This document shows, one piece after another, positions 34,177-44,095 of a stretch of 64,000 nucleotides of DNA; the stretch's first letter is position 1; each line of letters begins with the position of its first letter. The stretch is taken from assembly GCA_951640165.1 (NCBI GenBank), contig OX621261.1, positions 2,170,001 through 2,234,000 on the forward strand, read 5' to 3'. The stretch comes from Pseudoips prasinana. Lineage: Eukaryota; Arthropoda; Insecta; Lepidoptera; Nolidae. The notes beneath the pieces were generated by a model. The model did not search any database. It saw only the letters and a program-made list of their open reading frames with translations, and was not told the origin of the DNA. The position numbers and the translations under genes are program-made.

Positions 34177-35299
34177 TTGGGGCAACAAACCGACGTACAT
34201 ATGTTTTGTTGATTTCTCCAAAGCGTTTGACTCAGTGAAATGGCCAACGCTGTGGAAAACACTACTGGACATGGGCACGCCGCAGCACCTAATCCACCTG
34301 CTTAGGGAGCTCTACGAAGGAGGAACGGCCTCAGTGCGGACAGATGACCTCCTCTCAAATAGTTTCCATCCAAGTGCGGGCGTGCGACAGGGATGCATAA
34401 TATCACCTCTACTGTTTAACACCTATACCGAACTTGTAATGCGAATCACTCTCGAAGACTGGAACGATGGTGTTGTAGTTGGTGGATATAAAATTGCGAA
34501 CTTACGATACGCAGATGACACCACCTTATTTGCAAGTAACGCTGGCCTTATGGAGATGTTACTTCTCAGAATGGAGCGCGTGAGCCTAACGTTCGGCTTA
34601 AAGATAAACCGATCTAAGACCAAGATGATGATTGTAGATCGCGTCAACGACAACTCGCCCGAAGTGACACAGATTGCGAATTGCGACGTGGTTCAGACAT
34701 ATGTATACCTTGGGGCTCTAATCTCAAACAACGGCAGCTGCGTAGATGAAGTAAAACGACGCATGGCCATTACCAGAACTGCGATGGAAAAATTAAGAAA
34801 AGTGTGGAGTAATCGGAACATTACTAAAAGCACCAAAACCAGACTCGTGCGTACACTTGTGTTCCCCATTTTTCTTTACGCGGCAGAGACATGGACAGTG
34901 CGCGAGTTGGAAAAGGGGAAGATAGATGCTCTGGAGATGTGGTGCTGGAGGAAGATGCTCGGGATATCGTGGACGGAGTTCCGCACTAACAAATCGATAC
35001 TTGAAGAGCTCGGCATCACGCAGCGGCTATCGGCCATAGTACGGTCGCGCATACTGCAGTACTTCGGACATGTCTCTAGACGGGATAACGACTGCATAGA
35101 ACGACTGGTTGTGCAGGGAAAAGTGGAGGGAACCAGATCACGTGGCAGGGCACCTATGCGCTGGACTGACCAAATGAAATCCGCAGTAGGAAGCTGCGTA
35201 TCTGACTGTGCCAGACAGTCCGCCAACAGAGAGAGATGGCGGGAGATCGTGCGGAAAGCTGTGCCCACCCTTACCACCAACGTGGATGCCTCGATGTGA
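34177..35299 (+). pseudogene. RTE-like reverse transcriptase, 5'-truncated
   Basis: The open frame enters from the flanking repeat and becomes RT-like at FVDFSKAFDSVKW. The second half of the RT domain is present: GVRQGCIISPLLFNTY, catalytic RYADDTTLFAS, GLKINRSKTK and YLGALIS. Next comes the RTE C-terminus: LYAAETWTVR, WCWRKMLGISW, YFGHVSRR and RWTDQMKSA. The endonuclease and first RT blocks are missing, so it cannot function alone. The remaining frame is undamaged, which implies a recent insertion. Residues encoded before 34177 belong to Rep-B. Confidence 0.85.
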
Positions 35300-35341
35300 C
35301 CACGACCGCTCTGCCAAGAGCGTAACGAAAGAGAAGAAGAA
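34177..35341 (+). mobile_element. 5'-truncated RTE-like LINE insertion
   Basis: Flanked by AGTTGGGGCG at 34167-34176 and 35342-35351, a perfect 10 bp target duplication. It ends in a purine-rich GAAAGAGAAGAAGAAA tail. Confidence 0.85.
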
Positions 35342-35702
35342 AGTTGGGGCGCATTGCATCTGGTGGTAGCATTAAAGCGCGACCATCGTTATTAACACAA
35401 GGTCCGTCATAATAATAATACCTTAATATAGACAGAACCATTGGCAATATGTAGTAAAAATATTAGACTTAAACTAGATAATTAAACTTAAACATAATCT
35501 CTTGACAATAACTTGATACGAGCTAGCTAAATATCAATGCTATAAGAAATAAAATTTTATAAATTATTTCATACAATGTGTACCTAAATATCTATGTTAC
35601 TAGAAATAATAATGTATACAACTATATTACTACAAACATGTTCTGACTATTTACAAGCGCTTTTTTAAAGTCTACGTGAATAAAACCTTTTTTATTTATT
35701 TT

Positions 35703-35895
35703 ATTTTATTTATTTAATCCCTGTGTCGCGGGGTACCTTAACAACATTATAATAGACCGACACAAATTACATCCAGACTCAGAACAACTATTTATGGTTC
35801 ATACAAATAGTTGCGCGGCGCGGGACTCGAACCCGCGACACGAAGCGGCGAGGCGACTGTCTTAGCCGCTGCGCCACACGTGCAGTCAATCGTGC
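35703..35895 (-). repeat. SINE-D, inverted copy
   Basis: tRNA-like head at the right: minus strand GTGGCGCAGCGGCTAAGACA and B box GGGTTCGAGTCCCGC, better conserved than the 25.2 kb copy. Confidence 0.75.
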
Positions 35896-35977
35896 AATCA
35901 AGTCGTGTGGGTAACCCTAGTGTCAGAGTTGCTCAAGAATCAGAATCTTTATTTGTTGACATAGGTCAAATTACAAC

Positions 35978-36730
35978 TGGGCGGCTGACCTGACGGCCGG
36001 TAGTATTGCTGTTCTGCGGAGACCGCAGAGAGCTATGGCCGTCAGAGTCATCAGGGGTTATCGCACGGTCTCCTATGAGGCGGCCTGTGTACTGGCCGGA
36101 TCCCCGCCCTGGGACCTCGAGGCGAAAGTACTCGCGTCACTGTACCGGTGGCGCGAGGAGATGCTGGCGCAAGGCGAGCGGCCGATGCAGCCACACATGG
36201 GGCTGCGTCGGTCGCAGCTTCGCGAGGCCCTGGTGGCGGAATGGCGGGACAGGCTCTCGCGCCCAACCGCCGGCCTCGTCACTATCGAGGCGGTCCGGCC
36301 GGTACTCGAGCGTTGGATCGGGAGGAGGCACGGCTCCCTGTCGTTTCGGGTGACGCAGGTACTGTCGGGGCATGGCTGCTTCGGGAAGTACCTGTGTCGC
36401 ATAAACAGGGAGCCGGACGCCCGGTGTCACCACTGCGTTGACTGTCGGGAGGACACGGCGCTGCACACGCTGGCAGAGTGTGCCGCTTGGGAGGAGCAGC
36501 GCCGTGCCCTCATTTCTGGAGTAGGCAGTGACCTGTCGCTGCCGGCCGTCGTGAATTCGATGGTTGGCGGCGAGGAGTCCTGGGACGCGGTGGTTTCCTT
36601 CTGCGAGACAGTCGTCTCGCAGAAGGAAGCTGCGGAAAGGGAGAGGGAGATCACATCCTCCCACCCCGTCCGCAGAAGACGCACCGGGCGTCGGCGGAGG
36701 GCGGATAACGCCCTCTTTCGGCCCCCCTAA
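35978..36730 (+). pseudogene. R1-clade ORF2 C-terminal part
   Basis: Open from the insertion point: a block with LRRPQRAMAVRVIRGYRTV, then YEAACVLAGSPPWDLEA, a helical WREEM...EWRDRLSRP region, and GCFGKYLCRINREP. A cysteine/histidine knuckle CHHCVDCREDTALHTLAEC follows near residues 130-150 of the downstream part. This order (YRTVS, VLAG.PP, HGCF..YL, C-C-H-C) is the post-RT region of R1/TRAS/SART-type LINEs. Endonuclease and RT are missing. The first Met at 36035 is not a real start. Confidence 0.8.
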
Positions 36731-37078
36731 AATGGGTCCAGGGGCGACGGACTCGGGGGCGTCCGTCGCCCACTACACATCTGGACCCGAGGCCGCGAGG
36801 CGGCGGCGCGACGTGTTCCACGCGCGCCCCTCTTAGACGTTGCGGGGGGAGTTTAACACCTCACTCCCCCCGCTAATGCGAGGAGGCCCGCATACGTGGG
36901 CCAGCACCAGCCGGGGGTTGCGGAAGTATCGTTTGTTCCCGCGACCCCCGGCGCAGGTGTGAGATGGAACACCGGGGTGGTTTTTAGTCAGTAGGAGTCT
37001 GACAGACCCCTCCGCCTCCCCCGAGGCGGAGGACATCCATGCAGGATTTTCCACCACGCAAAAAAAAAAAAAAAAAAA
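35978..37078 (+). mobile_element. 5'-truncated R1-clade LINE insertion
   Basis: A perfect 15 bp target duplication AGGTCAAATTACAAC (35963-35977 and 37079-37093) and a poly-A tail just before the right copy. The insert is strikingly GC-rich against AT-rich flanks. Confidence 0.88.
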
Positions 37079-37193
37079 AGGTCAAATTACAACAAGTTGT
37101 GAGATGTTACAAACAGGTAGATCCTCTATGTTTTGCCCAGGGGCGTACAAATATTGTATTTAATTAACATAATGAATAATTTAACTAATAATA

Positions 37194-38481
37194 TTAGGTC
37201 TTTACCTATGAAATTGCCGTTCTGCAGTACTGGCCATTTCAAATCAAAATAATTTTTGTTTGGCTAAGAATTCTAATTTCAAATTAATTTTATTTTAAAA
37301 ACATGGATTCTTTTTTCCAAAAGTAGTCATTTCTTTATTGATTAGTGTTACATTTTCATCGCATTTCAATCTTTTTCGTCATCATGGATACGTTAAAAAT
37401 TCGAGTAATTATGGAATATGAGTACCGTCGTGGCAGCAACGCGGCACAAGCGGCACGCAACATCAACGACGTTTACGGAGCTAACACTACAAACCAACGC
37501 ACCACCTGTTATTGGTTTGCTCGCTTCCGTTCTGGAAATTTCGACCTGAAAAATGAACCTCGCGGTCGTCCGAAGACTTTGGTCGACAATGACGAATTAA
37601 AGGCGGTTGTGGAAGCTGATGATACACAATCTACGGCTGAATTAGCAGCAGCTTTCGACGTTAGCGTCAAAACAATATTGGTCCATTTGCGTCAAATTGG
37701 CAAGGTAAAAAAGCTTGACAAATGGGTGCCCCACGAACTCAATGATCGCCAGCGCGAAGTACGCGTCGAGACGTGCCTTGCACTGCTCAACAGACACACA
37801 AATGAAGGAATTTTGAACCGCATTGTTACCTGCGATGAAAAATGGATTCTGTTTGATAACCGCAAGCGCTCAGCAAGTTGGTTGGATCCTGGTTCAGCAC
37901 CTAAACAATGCCCTAAACGAAAACTTACCCCTAGAAAAGTGATGGTCACTGTTTGGTGGTCTAGCGCCGGTGTGATTCATCACAGCTTCTTACCAAACGG
38001 GGTGAGCATTACTGCAGATGTGTACTGTGAAGAACTGAGCACAATGATGGAGAAGCTGGCGCATCTCCAACCAGCATTGGTCAATCGCTCGTCTCCGCTG
38101 CTCCTGCACGACAACGCGCGACCTCATACTGCACAGCAGACGGTCTCCAAGTTGCAAGAACTGGGGTTGGAAGCTCTCCGTCATCCGCCCTACTCACCAG
38201 ACCTTGCGCCTACAGACTACTACTTTTTCCAGAATTTGGATAACTTCTTGGCGGGAAAAAAATTCAATACCCGAGAGGCAGTACAAAATGCCTTTGAAGA
38301 ATTTGTTGCCTCCCGTCCAGCTGATTTCTTTAAGAAGGGCATCAATAAACTGCCACTGCGATGGCAAAGATGCATTGATTGCATGGGTGATTACTTCGAT
38401 TAATACAAATAAAAAAAATCATGAAAAAAATTCGTTTAAATTTTTTCATACAAAACGGCAATTTCATAGGTAAAGACCTAT
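37194..38481 (+). mobile_element. Mariner transposon, complete
   Basis: TIRs AGGTCTTTACCTATGAAATT and on, ~30 bp with one or two mismatches, flanked by TA (37192-37193, 38482-38483). 1288 bp is typical for mariner. Inserted in the LINE 3' UTR. Confidence 0.93.
37384..38403 (+). CDS. Mariner transposase (DD34D)
   Basis: 339 residues from ATG 37384 (MDTLKIRVIMEYEYRRG); upstream in-frame GTG is ignored. N-terminal HTH region with CYWFARFRSGNFDLKNEPRG, second HTH, then the linker motif WVPHEL. Catalytic residues: D in TCDEKWI, D in LLHDNARPHTA, and D in YSPDLAPTDYYFF with 34 residues between the last two, so DD34D. No stops or frameshifts and near-identical TIRs: a candidate active copy. Excision and integration at TA is the known family reaction. 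Confidence 0.95.
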   Translation: MDTLKIRVIMEYEYRRGSNAAQAARNINDVYGANTTNQRTTCYWFARFRSGNFDLKNEPRGRPKTLVDNDELKAVVEADDTQSTAELAAAFDVSVKTILVHLRQIGKVKKLDKWVPHELNDRQREVRVETCLALLNRHTNEGILNRIVTCDEKWILFDNRKRSASWLDPGSAPKQCPKRKLTPRKVMVTVWWSSAGVIHHSFLPNGVSITADVYCEELSTMMEKLAHLQPALVNRSSPLLLHDNARPHTAQQTVSKLQELGLEALRHPPYSPDLAPTDYYFFQNLDNFLAGKKFNTREAVQNAFEEFVASRPADFFKKGINKLPLRWQRCIDCMGDYFD

Positions 38482-38898
38482 TATAACAAATTCATTCGTT
38501 AAAATAATTAATTTAAATATAAAAATGTCAAAATACTTATTACATGTCATTCTAAATATTAATGTCCAATAAATTCATAATCGTCAACGTAGGTGAGTTG
38601 ATGTACAATTTTTTGAGGCAGTAATTATAGAATTGTCGTCTAAATAATCCTTCAATGAATTATAACATTTATTTATCAAAATGTTAAATAATTCTTCAAG
38701 CCGCCCAGTAGGCCTCTGACATGGCTTAGCGACTGAATTAAAATTGCAAATAATGCAATAAAATTTGAAAGCTTAACGTGCCCTCCGAAGCACGGAGACG
38801 CTTTGAAATTAAACCGCTTTGGCGGTCACCCATCTATGGACTGACCGCGAGCCTAGTTGCTTGACCTCGCTGATAGCTTACGGACCGGCGAGAGCATA

Positions 38899-39190
38899 TT
38901 GGAACGAAGTTCCTTATCGCGCGTTGTGAAAGGGGGCTAGACGGAAAAAAATCTTACGAAAAGTTGTCACGACACTTTTTGCAGCTGTGCGGCGTGCGCA
39001 TGTTTCTCTTTCTGTCTCTCTCTCTCTCTTATAGAAAGCAAGCCAGATATTTTCATTTATATTTCGCATTGAACAGTGTGGTGTCGCGACGATTATTTTT
39101 GTTGAGTGTATACAGGTTTTATGTGCATAATAAATAATAAGAAATAACTTCGTTCCATCCGTGTGTCCCTTGACACCTCTCCAGTTTTTT
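38899..39190 (+). mobile_element. W element, full-length
   Basis: TTGGAACGAAGTTCC start, CT tract, AACTTCGTTCCA, then the conserved CCTTGACACCTCT tail. The best reference copy in the window. Confidence 0.75.
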
Positions 39191-39720
39191 ACTTTTCAAC
39201 GTCATTTAAGGCAGCGTGACGAAGCATAGCTCGTAAGAGCGTTGGCCGAACGGCAGAAAGGTTCTTGAGCGGCGACCAAGAAATGGAAGACGCAGCGTGG
39301 GAACCTACAATATGGACCGATGATCTGGCGTGGGGAGCCGCTAGATGTGGGTAGCGAAATACCGACAATTTCGCAAGCGCTTTATGCAGCTGTGGACGTG
39401 TTTCGACAGTTATAATAATAATAATAATAATAGTCGTCTCCGTAAACGGTCTCATAACAAAGAGCCTCGACCAACATCTTAAGAGGCTCTCATTAGATCA
39501 CTGGGTCAAGGGTCGGATACAGAAGGCGGCAATTATGGGAACAGCATGCATCGTGAGGAGGTTCCTGACTCTGTCGCCCTGACCACCGGTACCTGCCTAG
39601 GGCGTATAACTCCGCCGCTGCAGTAATACAGTAATAAATACGAAAAAACAGAGCTCCCCGCTCTGTTTTTTAGTATTTATTACTGTATTATTGTTTTATA
39701 TATCGATTTTATATGAATAA
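39191..39720. pseudogene. Degenerate LINE-like remnant and hairpin
   Basis: GC-richer than its surroundings. The plus strand near 39500-39582 reads WVKGRIQKAAIMGTACIVRR then FLTLSP and a stop, resembling a LINE C-terminal tail. Low certainty. A near-perfect ~30 bp stem-loop lies at 39625-39689. Confidence 0.4.
39625..39689. repeat. ~30 bp stem-loop
   Basis: The left arm AATACAGTAATAAATAC... and right arm pair almost perfectly around a 4 nt loop (TCCC). Confidence 0.7.
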
Positions 39721-39747
39721 ATCTGAAAATAAATAAATAAGTTGGAA

Positions 39748-40330
39748 TAATAATAATATACCCAGGGCCATTATTCACACACAGCCATCGATTCCAAACT
39801 AATCAGAACTTGTACTACGAAAACCAGATAACTGATATGCTACTTTTCTTTTGTAAATATATATTTATATACAACATGTAACTCAATTAACGCACATCGT
39901 GAAAATAGTTTGTACAGAATTGTTTACTGAATCGATTTATATCATTTTTAATATAGGTAATTTTTTATACCAAAATAATTAAAACTACGGAAATTATTGT
40001 CATATTAACCCTGTACAGTCAAAACAAATCGAAATGGACCGTACGTCAAAGTAATAAGACTTTTAAAATCGCAGTTTTATTTGTGTTGATACTAATTCCA
40101 TCATTCAATACAAAATAAAGAAAAATAAACTTTATTTCAGCTAACTAATTTAGTAAATAACAATGCATATAGATGTTAAATAGAAAAATCAGTGCATGTA
40201 TTATGATTACAACATTATATTCTAATTGGGGTGTTTGAGGGTGTGCGTTAGGTTAGGTTACGTTACATGTTGTATATAATTACACCCAGACTCAGGACAA
40301 ACAGACATGTTCATATACTCATTAATTCAT
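39748..40330 (-). repeat. SINE-A split by a MITE
   Basis: Tail part 39748-39863, body part 40274-40330 (minus CATGTCTGTTTGTCCTGAGT). The head is missing. Confidence 0.65.
39864..40273. mobile_element. ~410 bp MITE with imperfect TIRs
   Basis: ACAACATGTAAC at the left and GTTACATGTTGT at the right, continuing as TTAACGCACA / TGTGCGTTA. Non-coding. TATATA-like sequence at both borders. Confidence 0.6.
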
Positions 40331-40363
40331 GAATCATTTTCTACACTGTTCACTCACAGATAA

Positions 40364-40660
40364 CTTATTTAATGACAAATTAAATACAGGATTTCATAAG
40401 TCTAGCTACTAGTTTGGAATACTAAAAAACCGAGCCAGAAGGTAAGTCATAATGCACCAGGAGCTTATTTCGCATAATCCAGATATTCGGCTTGATTTTC
40501 CTGCTTTGTTTGGATAGAAGCTTTGCATGGGTAGAACCAGTCAACTCTGTGGTTTCCGCAACTAATTCTCAAAGCTATATTTGTATGTTAATATATCACA
40601 TCGCTTTTTGCTGCAAAATGTACATATAATCCGTTTGTGTCTGGATGAAATTACAAACTT
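40364..40660 (+). repeat. 300 bp direct repeat, left copy
   Basis: Around 90% identical to 41692-41990 (CCAGATATTCGGCTTGATTT, CAACTCTGTGGTTTCCGCA). Family not recognised. Confidence 0.75.
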
Positions 40661-40744
40661 TTTTTATATATCAGAGGGCGACAAACGAGCAAGTAGGTCA
40701 CCTAATTAGTGTTGAAAATGACTAAAGTGACTGAATTAGACTGA

Positions 40745-40974
40745 CTGTCATTTACGGTCAAACTGGTCAAAAACGGTCATTTTGCTTCGTATCCTTGGCG
40801 CGCGACGTGCTTCGTATCTGACGACCTGATCAATAAGCGTGTAACTCGCGTCATCGTCATGCCAGGCTTTCCATGAGTTATTGGAATTTTGTAGGACTAA
40901 CTTTTCAATATATTGAGATGCGACCCGCTCAATACGGTGCATGTCGTCTGTAATACATTCCTGCCTAGCTTAAC
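40745..40974 (-). CDS. Unassigned short open frame
   Basis: The minus strand is open for ~76 codons from ARQECITDDMHRIERVASQY through YIEKLVLQNSNNSWKAWHDD to RAPRIRSKMTVFDQFDRK and a stop. Composition is balanced and charged, unlike the AT-rich random frames nearby. I do not recognise the protein. It could be a last exon of a host gene or a transposase remnant. Upstream (right side) a splice acceptor-like AG precedes the frame. Weak evidence. Confidence 0.3.
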
Positions 40975-41117
40975 ATCATCATCCCCCTGATATCGTCCAT
41001 TGCTGGAGATAGGCTTCCACTAATGGTTTCTACAACTTGGTCATTTGGAGGCATTTGACGTACTCGCCGCGCTTGGCTTGCGAGTTGGTCGGCACGCGAG
41101 TTGACCGCAGTACGTTT

Positions 41118-41693
41118 TTAGGGTTCCTTATCCAAATGGCAAAAAACGGAACCCTTATAGATTTTACATGTCTGTCTGTCTGTTCGTTCGTATGACACAG
41201 CCACATTTTTCCGAAACTATAAGAGCTGTACTGTTGAAACTTGGTAAGTAGATGTATTCGGTGAACCGCATTAAGATTTTTATACAAAAATAGAAAAAGA
41301 ATAATAATTTTGGGGGGTCCCCATTCATAGAACTGAAACTCATAATTTTTTTTTAATTGTACCCATACTATAGATAGGTCTTCAGAAATAATATTGAAGT
41401 TTCTAACATATTTTTTTTTCTAAACTGAATAGTTTGCGCGAGAGACACTTCCAAAGTGGTAAAATGAGTGTCCCCCCCCCCCCTGTAACTTCTAAACTAA
41501 GAGAATGATAAAACTAAAAAAAATATATGATGTACATTACCATAGAAACTAACAACGACAATTGGTTTGAACGAGATCTAGCAAGTAGTTTTTTTTAATA
41601 CGTTATAAACCGCAAATTGCTTTCATTTAATCAACTGAAATACTTGCTGCTACGGAACACTACATGTGCGAGTCCGACTCGCACTTGGCCGAG
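41118..41693 (-). repeat. GCC repeat, inverted copy
   Basis: AGGGTTCCTTATCCAAATGG to CCGACTCGCACTTGGCC. Poly-C run at 41472-41484 mirrors the poly-G of other copies. Confidence 0.85.
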
Positions 41694-41990
41694 AACTTAT
41701 ATAGTGACAAATTAAATACGGGATTTCTTAAGTCTAGCTGCTAGTTTGGAATACTAAAAACAGAGCCAAAAGGTAAGTCAAAATGCACCAGGAGCTTATT
41801 TAGCATAATCCAGATATTCGGCTTGATTTTCCTGCTTTGTTTGGATAGAAGCTTTGCGTGGGTAGAATCAGTCAACTCTGTGGTTTCCGCAGCTAAGTCT
41901 CAAAGCTATATTTGTATGTTAATATAATTCGGTTTTTGCTGAAAAATGTACATATAATCCGTTTGTGTCTGGATGAAATTACTAACTTAT
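41692..41990 (+). repeat. 300 bp direct repeat, right copy
   Basis: Second copy of 40364-40660. The pair brackets a 1 kb block that contains the GCC repeat. Confidence 0.75.
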
Positions 41991-42122
41991 GTTTTAGCAA
42001 GTAGTTTTTTTTTAATAACGAAATTTGCTTTCATTTAATCAACTGAAATACTTGACTACCTGGATTGTATAGGGTGGACGTGTAATTCTTCCTGAGCCGG
42101 AAAACACAGGTTTTATAATAAA

Positions 42123-42439
42123 CTAGCTGTGCTCCACGGTTTTACCCGCGTTAAACTTTATAAATTATCACAGCTCCTCCCCCGTAGATGATAGCGTGAT
42201 AATATATAGCCTATGTTGACTCGACCTCTTCGTAATATTCATGCAAAATTTGAAGTAAATCCATGCAGTACTTTTTGAGTTTAGCCCGGACATATATACA
42301 GCGAAACAGATAAACAAACAACAATTCGAAAACTATATTTTTGGTTTCGATATCAATGGTAGATCACGCCCCAAATATCCATTTAAAAAAAATTCAATGT
42401 ACAGTTTTGACTTTCCTACGATTTTATTATATGTATAGA
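42123..42439 (-). mobile_element. Helitron family 2, full-length
   Basis: CTAG at 42123-42126, TC (as GA) at 42438-42439. The hairpin has one substitution. Confidence 0.82.
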
Positions 42440-42492
42440 TAACGTATTAATACTGGAAATATTGCTGACACAATTTAATCAGTAAACTATTA

Positions 42493-42632
42493 TCTATACA
42501 TATAATAAAATCGTAGGAAAGTCAAAACTCGGGTCAACATATAGGCTACATATTATCACGCTATTACCTACGGGGGAAGAGCTGTGATAATCTATAAAAT
42601 TTTACGCGGGTAAAACCGCGGGGCACAGCTAG
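42493..42632 (+). mobile_element. Helitron family 2, internally deleted (140 bp)
   Basis: Perfect 5' TC end and perfect 3' hairpin/CTAG, with ~180 bp missing from the middle. Confidence 0.85.
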
Positions 42633-42711
42633 TTACCAATAAAGAAACTTCAAAGTTTCTAAGAAACTTTATAAAAGCAGAAAACCCGAGCGTGAGTCCG
42701 ACTCGCACTTA

Positions 42712-43170
42712 GCCAGTTTTATAAATTGGTAGCCCGGGGCATGAGTTAATGTAGATACAGTTCCAGCGTAAAATAATACAGAAAACTATTTTTTTATTCC
42801 ACTACCTTTGTAGTTTTAGCATAAAATTGTAGTGTTTTTACTCTTCAAAGCTTTCAGCGCTTTTTAAATTGAAATCCATGGAATTCCTCAAAGGTTAATT
42901 TGGTATATTTTTATATTATCTTTTTAAGTTTGCTTTAGAATTTAAATATGAGATCTCAGACACACCAAAGGGACTATAAATTTGTTATTTATTTAGAAGG
43001 CTTTTTAAGTGAAATTTCATTAGCACCGTGTGATTTGAAAACTCGATGAAACGAGAAAGGAACAGTAAAAAGAGACAAACATATTCATAAATAGGAATAA
43101 GACTGCGAGAGAATAATAATAATAATATATTTTTTAAATAACAAATATTTTTTAAGCTTGTTAATAAATT
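42712..43170. other. No feature recognised
   Basis: AT-rich. A GCC scrap lies just before it (42680-42711). Confidence 0.4.
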
Positions 43171-43172
43171 GT

Positions 43173-43240
43173 AAACATCATCATCATCATATCAGCCGAA
43201 AGACGTCCACTGCTGGACAAAGGCCTCCCTCCTAATTGTA
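43173..43240. repeat. Rep-C end fragment
   Basis: CATCATCATCATATCAGCCG then GTCCACTGCTGGACAAAGGC. Similar scraps at 40971-41028 and 50466-50515. Confidence 0.55.
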
Positions 43241-43485
43241 AACATAAATAGATAAAACTTTTAACTACCCTACTTCTCCTAGTATAGTATAATATAGTAT
43301 TTAAATTTCTTTTATATATTTTCAATCTATAAAAGAAATTTGACAAATTAAAATCACAAATGATGAATAAGATGATAAGAAGAAGAAGACGTTCAGAAAT
43401 CTAGTCTTTGTTGTTTTAATACGTACTTGAAAATACAGTTCTAAATCGTTTGTTTTTCCCACAATTACCAGTCCAATCTAAAGGG

Positions 43486-43690
43486 TGGTTAACTTTCACG
43501 AAAAGGTGTATGTCGATAAGCCAGCAACAATTCAAGAGCTAAAGGATGAGATAATTCGGCACATTAACGACATTGAACCTCAGTTATGCCTCAGCGTCAT
43601 CGAAAATATGGACTATCGGATGGAGGTGTGCCGCTGAGGCCACGGCGGCCATTTGGCCGATATTTTGTTCTAGACATAATTGAGTCATAC
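43486..43690 (+). pseudogene. Mariner-superfamily transposase C-terminal remnant
   Basis: VYVDKPATIQELKDEIIRHI, then NDIEPQLCLSVIENMDYR, MEVCR, stop, GHGGHLADILF. This matches the C-terminal tail seen in Tc1/mariner relatives of the DDE_3 type (ELK..I...I..I....L..V..N...R...C....GGHL.D..F). The stop is TGA where CGA would restore arginine, a simple CpG decay. The catalytic domain is absent. Confidence 0.6.
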
Positions 43691-43721
43691 CAATATATCA
43701 TAATGAGTTTGTTTCGCTAGG

Positions 43722-44095
43722 TCTTCTCAGTAGGGGCGCATTGGATCCGGTGGTAGCATTAAAGCGCGACCGTCGTTATAAACACAAGGTCCGCCATAAT
43801 AATAACATTTAATTAGTACCTTAATATAGACAGAACTATTCAGACAAAATGTAGTAAAAATATAGCTAAAACTTAAAATTTAGATAATTAAACCTACACA
43901 TGGTCCTTGACAATAACTTAATTTAAGTTAGCTTAATATCGTTACTATTATAAAATAAATCTTATTGTAAATTATTTCCTACAATCCGTGTACCTAAATA
44001 TCTATATGTACCTAGAAATACAATATATTTCCAAGCGCTTTTTTAAAGTCTACATGAATAAAAACCTTTTTATTTTATTTTATTTTATTATTTTA
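43722..44095 (+). repeat. Rep-B, full-length
   Basis: GGTCTTCTCAGTAGGGGCGC to ATGAATAAAAACC and (ATTTT)n. The clearest copy for orientation and tail. A Helitron 3' end scrap (hairpin, CTAG) follows at 44096-44126. Confidence 0.8.

Larger units (their letters stand above)
34158..35700 (+). repeat. Rep-B interrupted by an RTE-like fragment
   Basis: Starts GGGTCTTCTCAGTTGGGGCG at 34158, resumes at 35342 and ends with GTGAATAAAACC plus a T-rich ATTTT tail. Confidence 0.8.
35938..38693 (-). pseudogene. LINE C-terminus and 3' UTR, split twice
   Basis: Sense is minus. 38693-38595 encodes EELFNILINKCYNSLKDYLD to a stop, the C-terminal end typical of CR1/Daphne-like ORF2. The 3' UTR continues through 38484, then 37191-37094, then 35977-35938, ending in a short ATTCTGATT-type tail. 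The R1-like fragment and the mariner both sit in this UTR. Confidence 0.65.
35905..38896 (-). repeat. 5S-SINE copy split by a LINE 3' end
   Basis: The 5S-like head is at 38760-38896 (minus strand CTAGGCTCGCGGTCAGTC, GATGGGTGACCGCC). The tail part is 38694-38760 and, across the insertion, 35905-35937. TCAAG occurs at both junctions. Confidence 0.65.

Noticed and set aside
36051..37057. Bacterial contamination or horizontal gene block (GC-rich)
   Set aside because: The block is bounded by a perfect 15 bp target duplication and a poly-A tail and encodes an R1-type C-terminus, so it is a retrotransposon insert.
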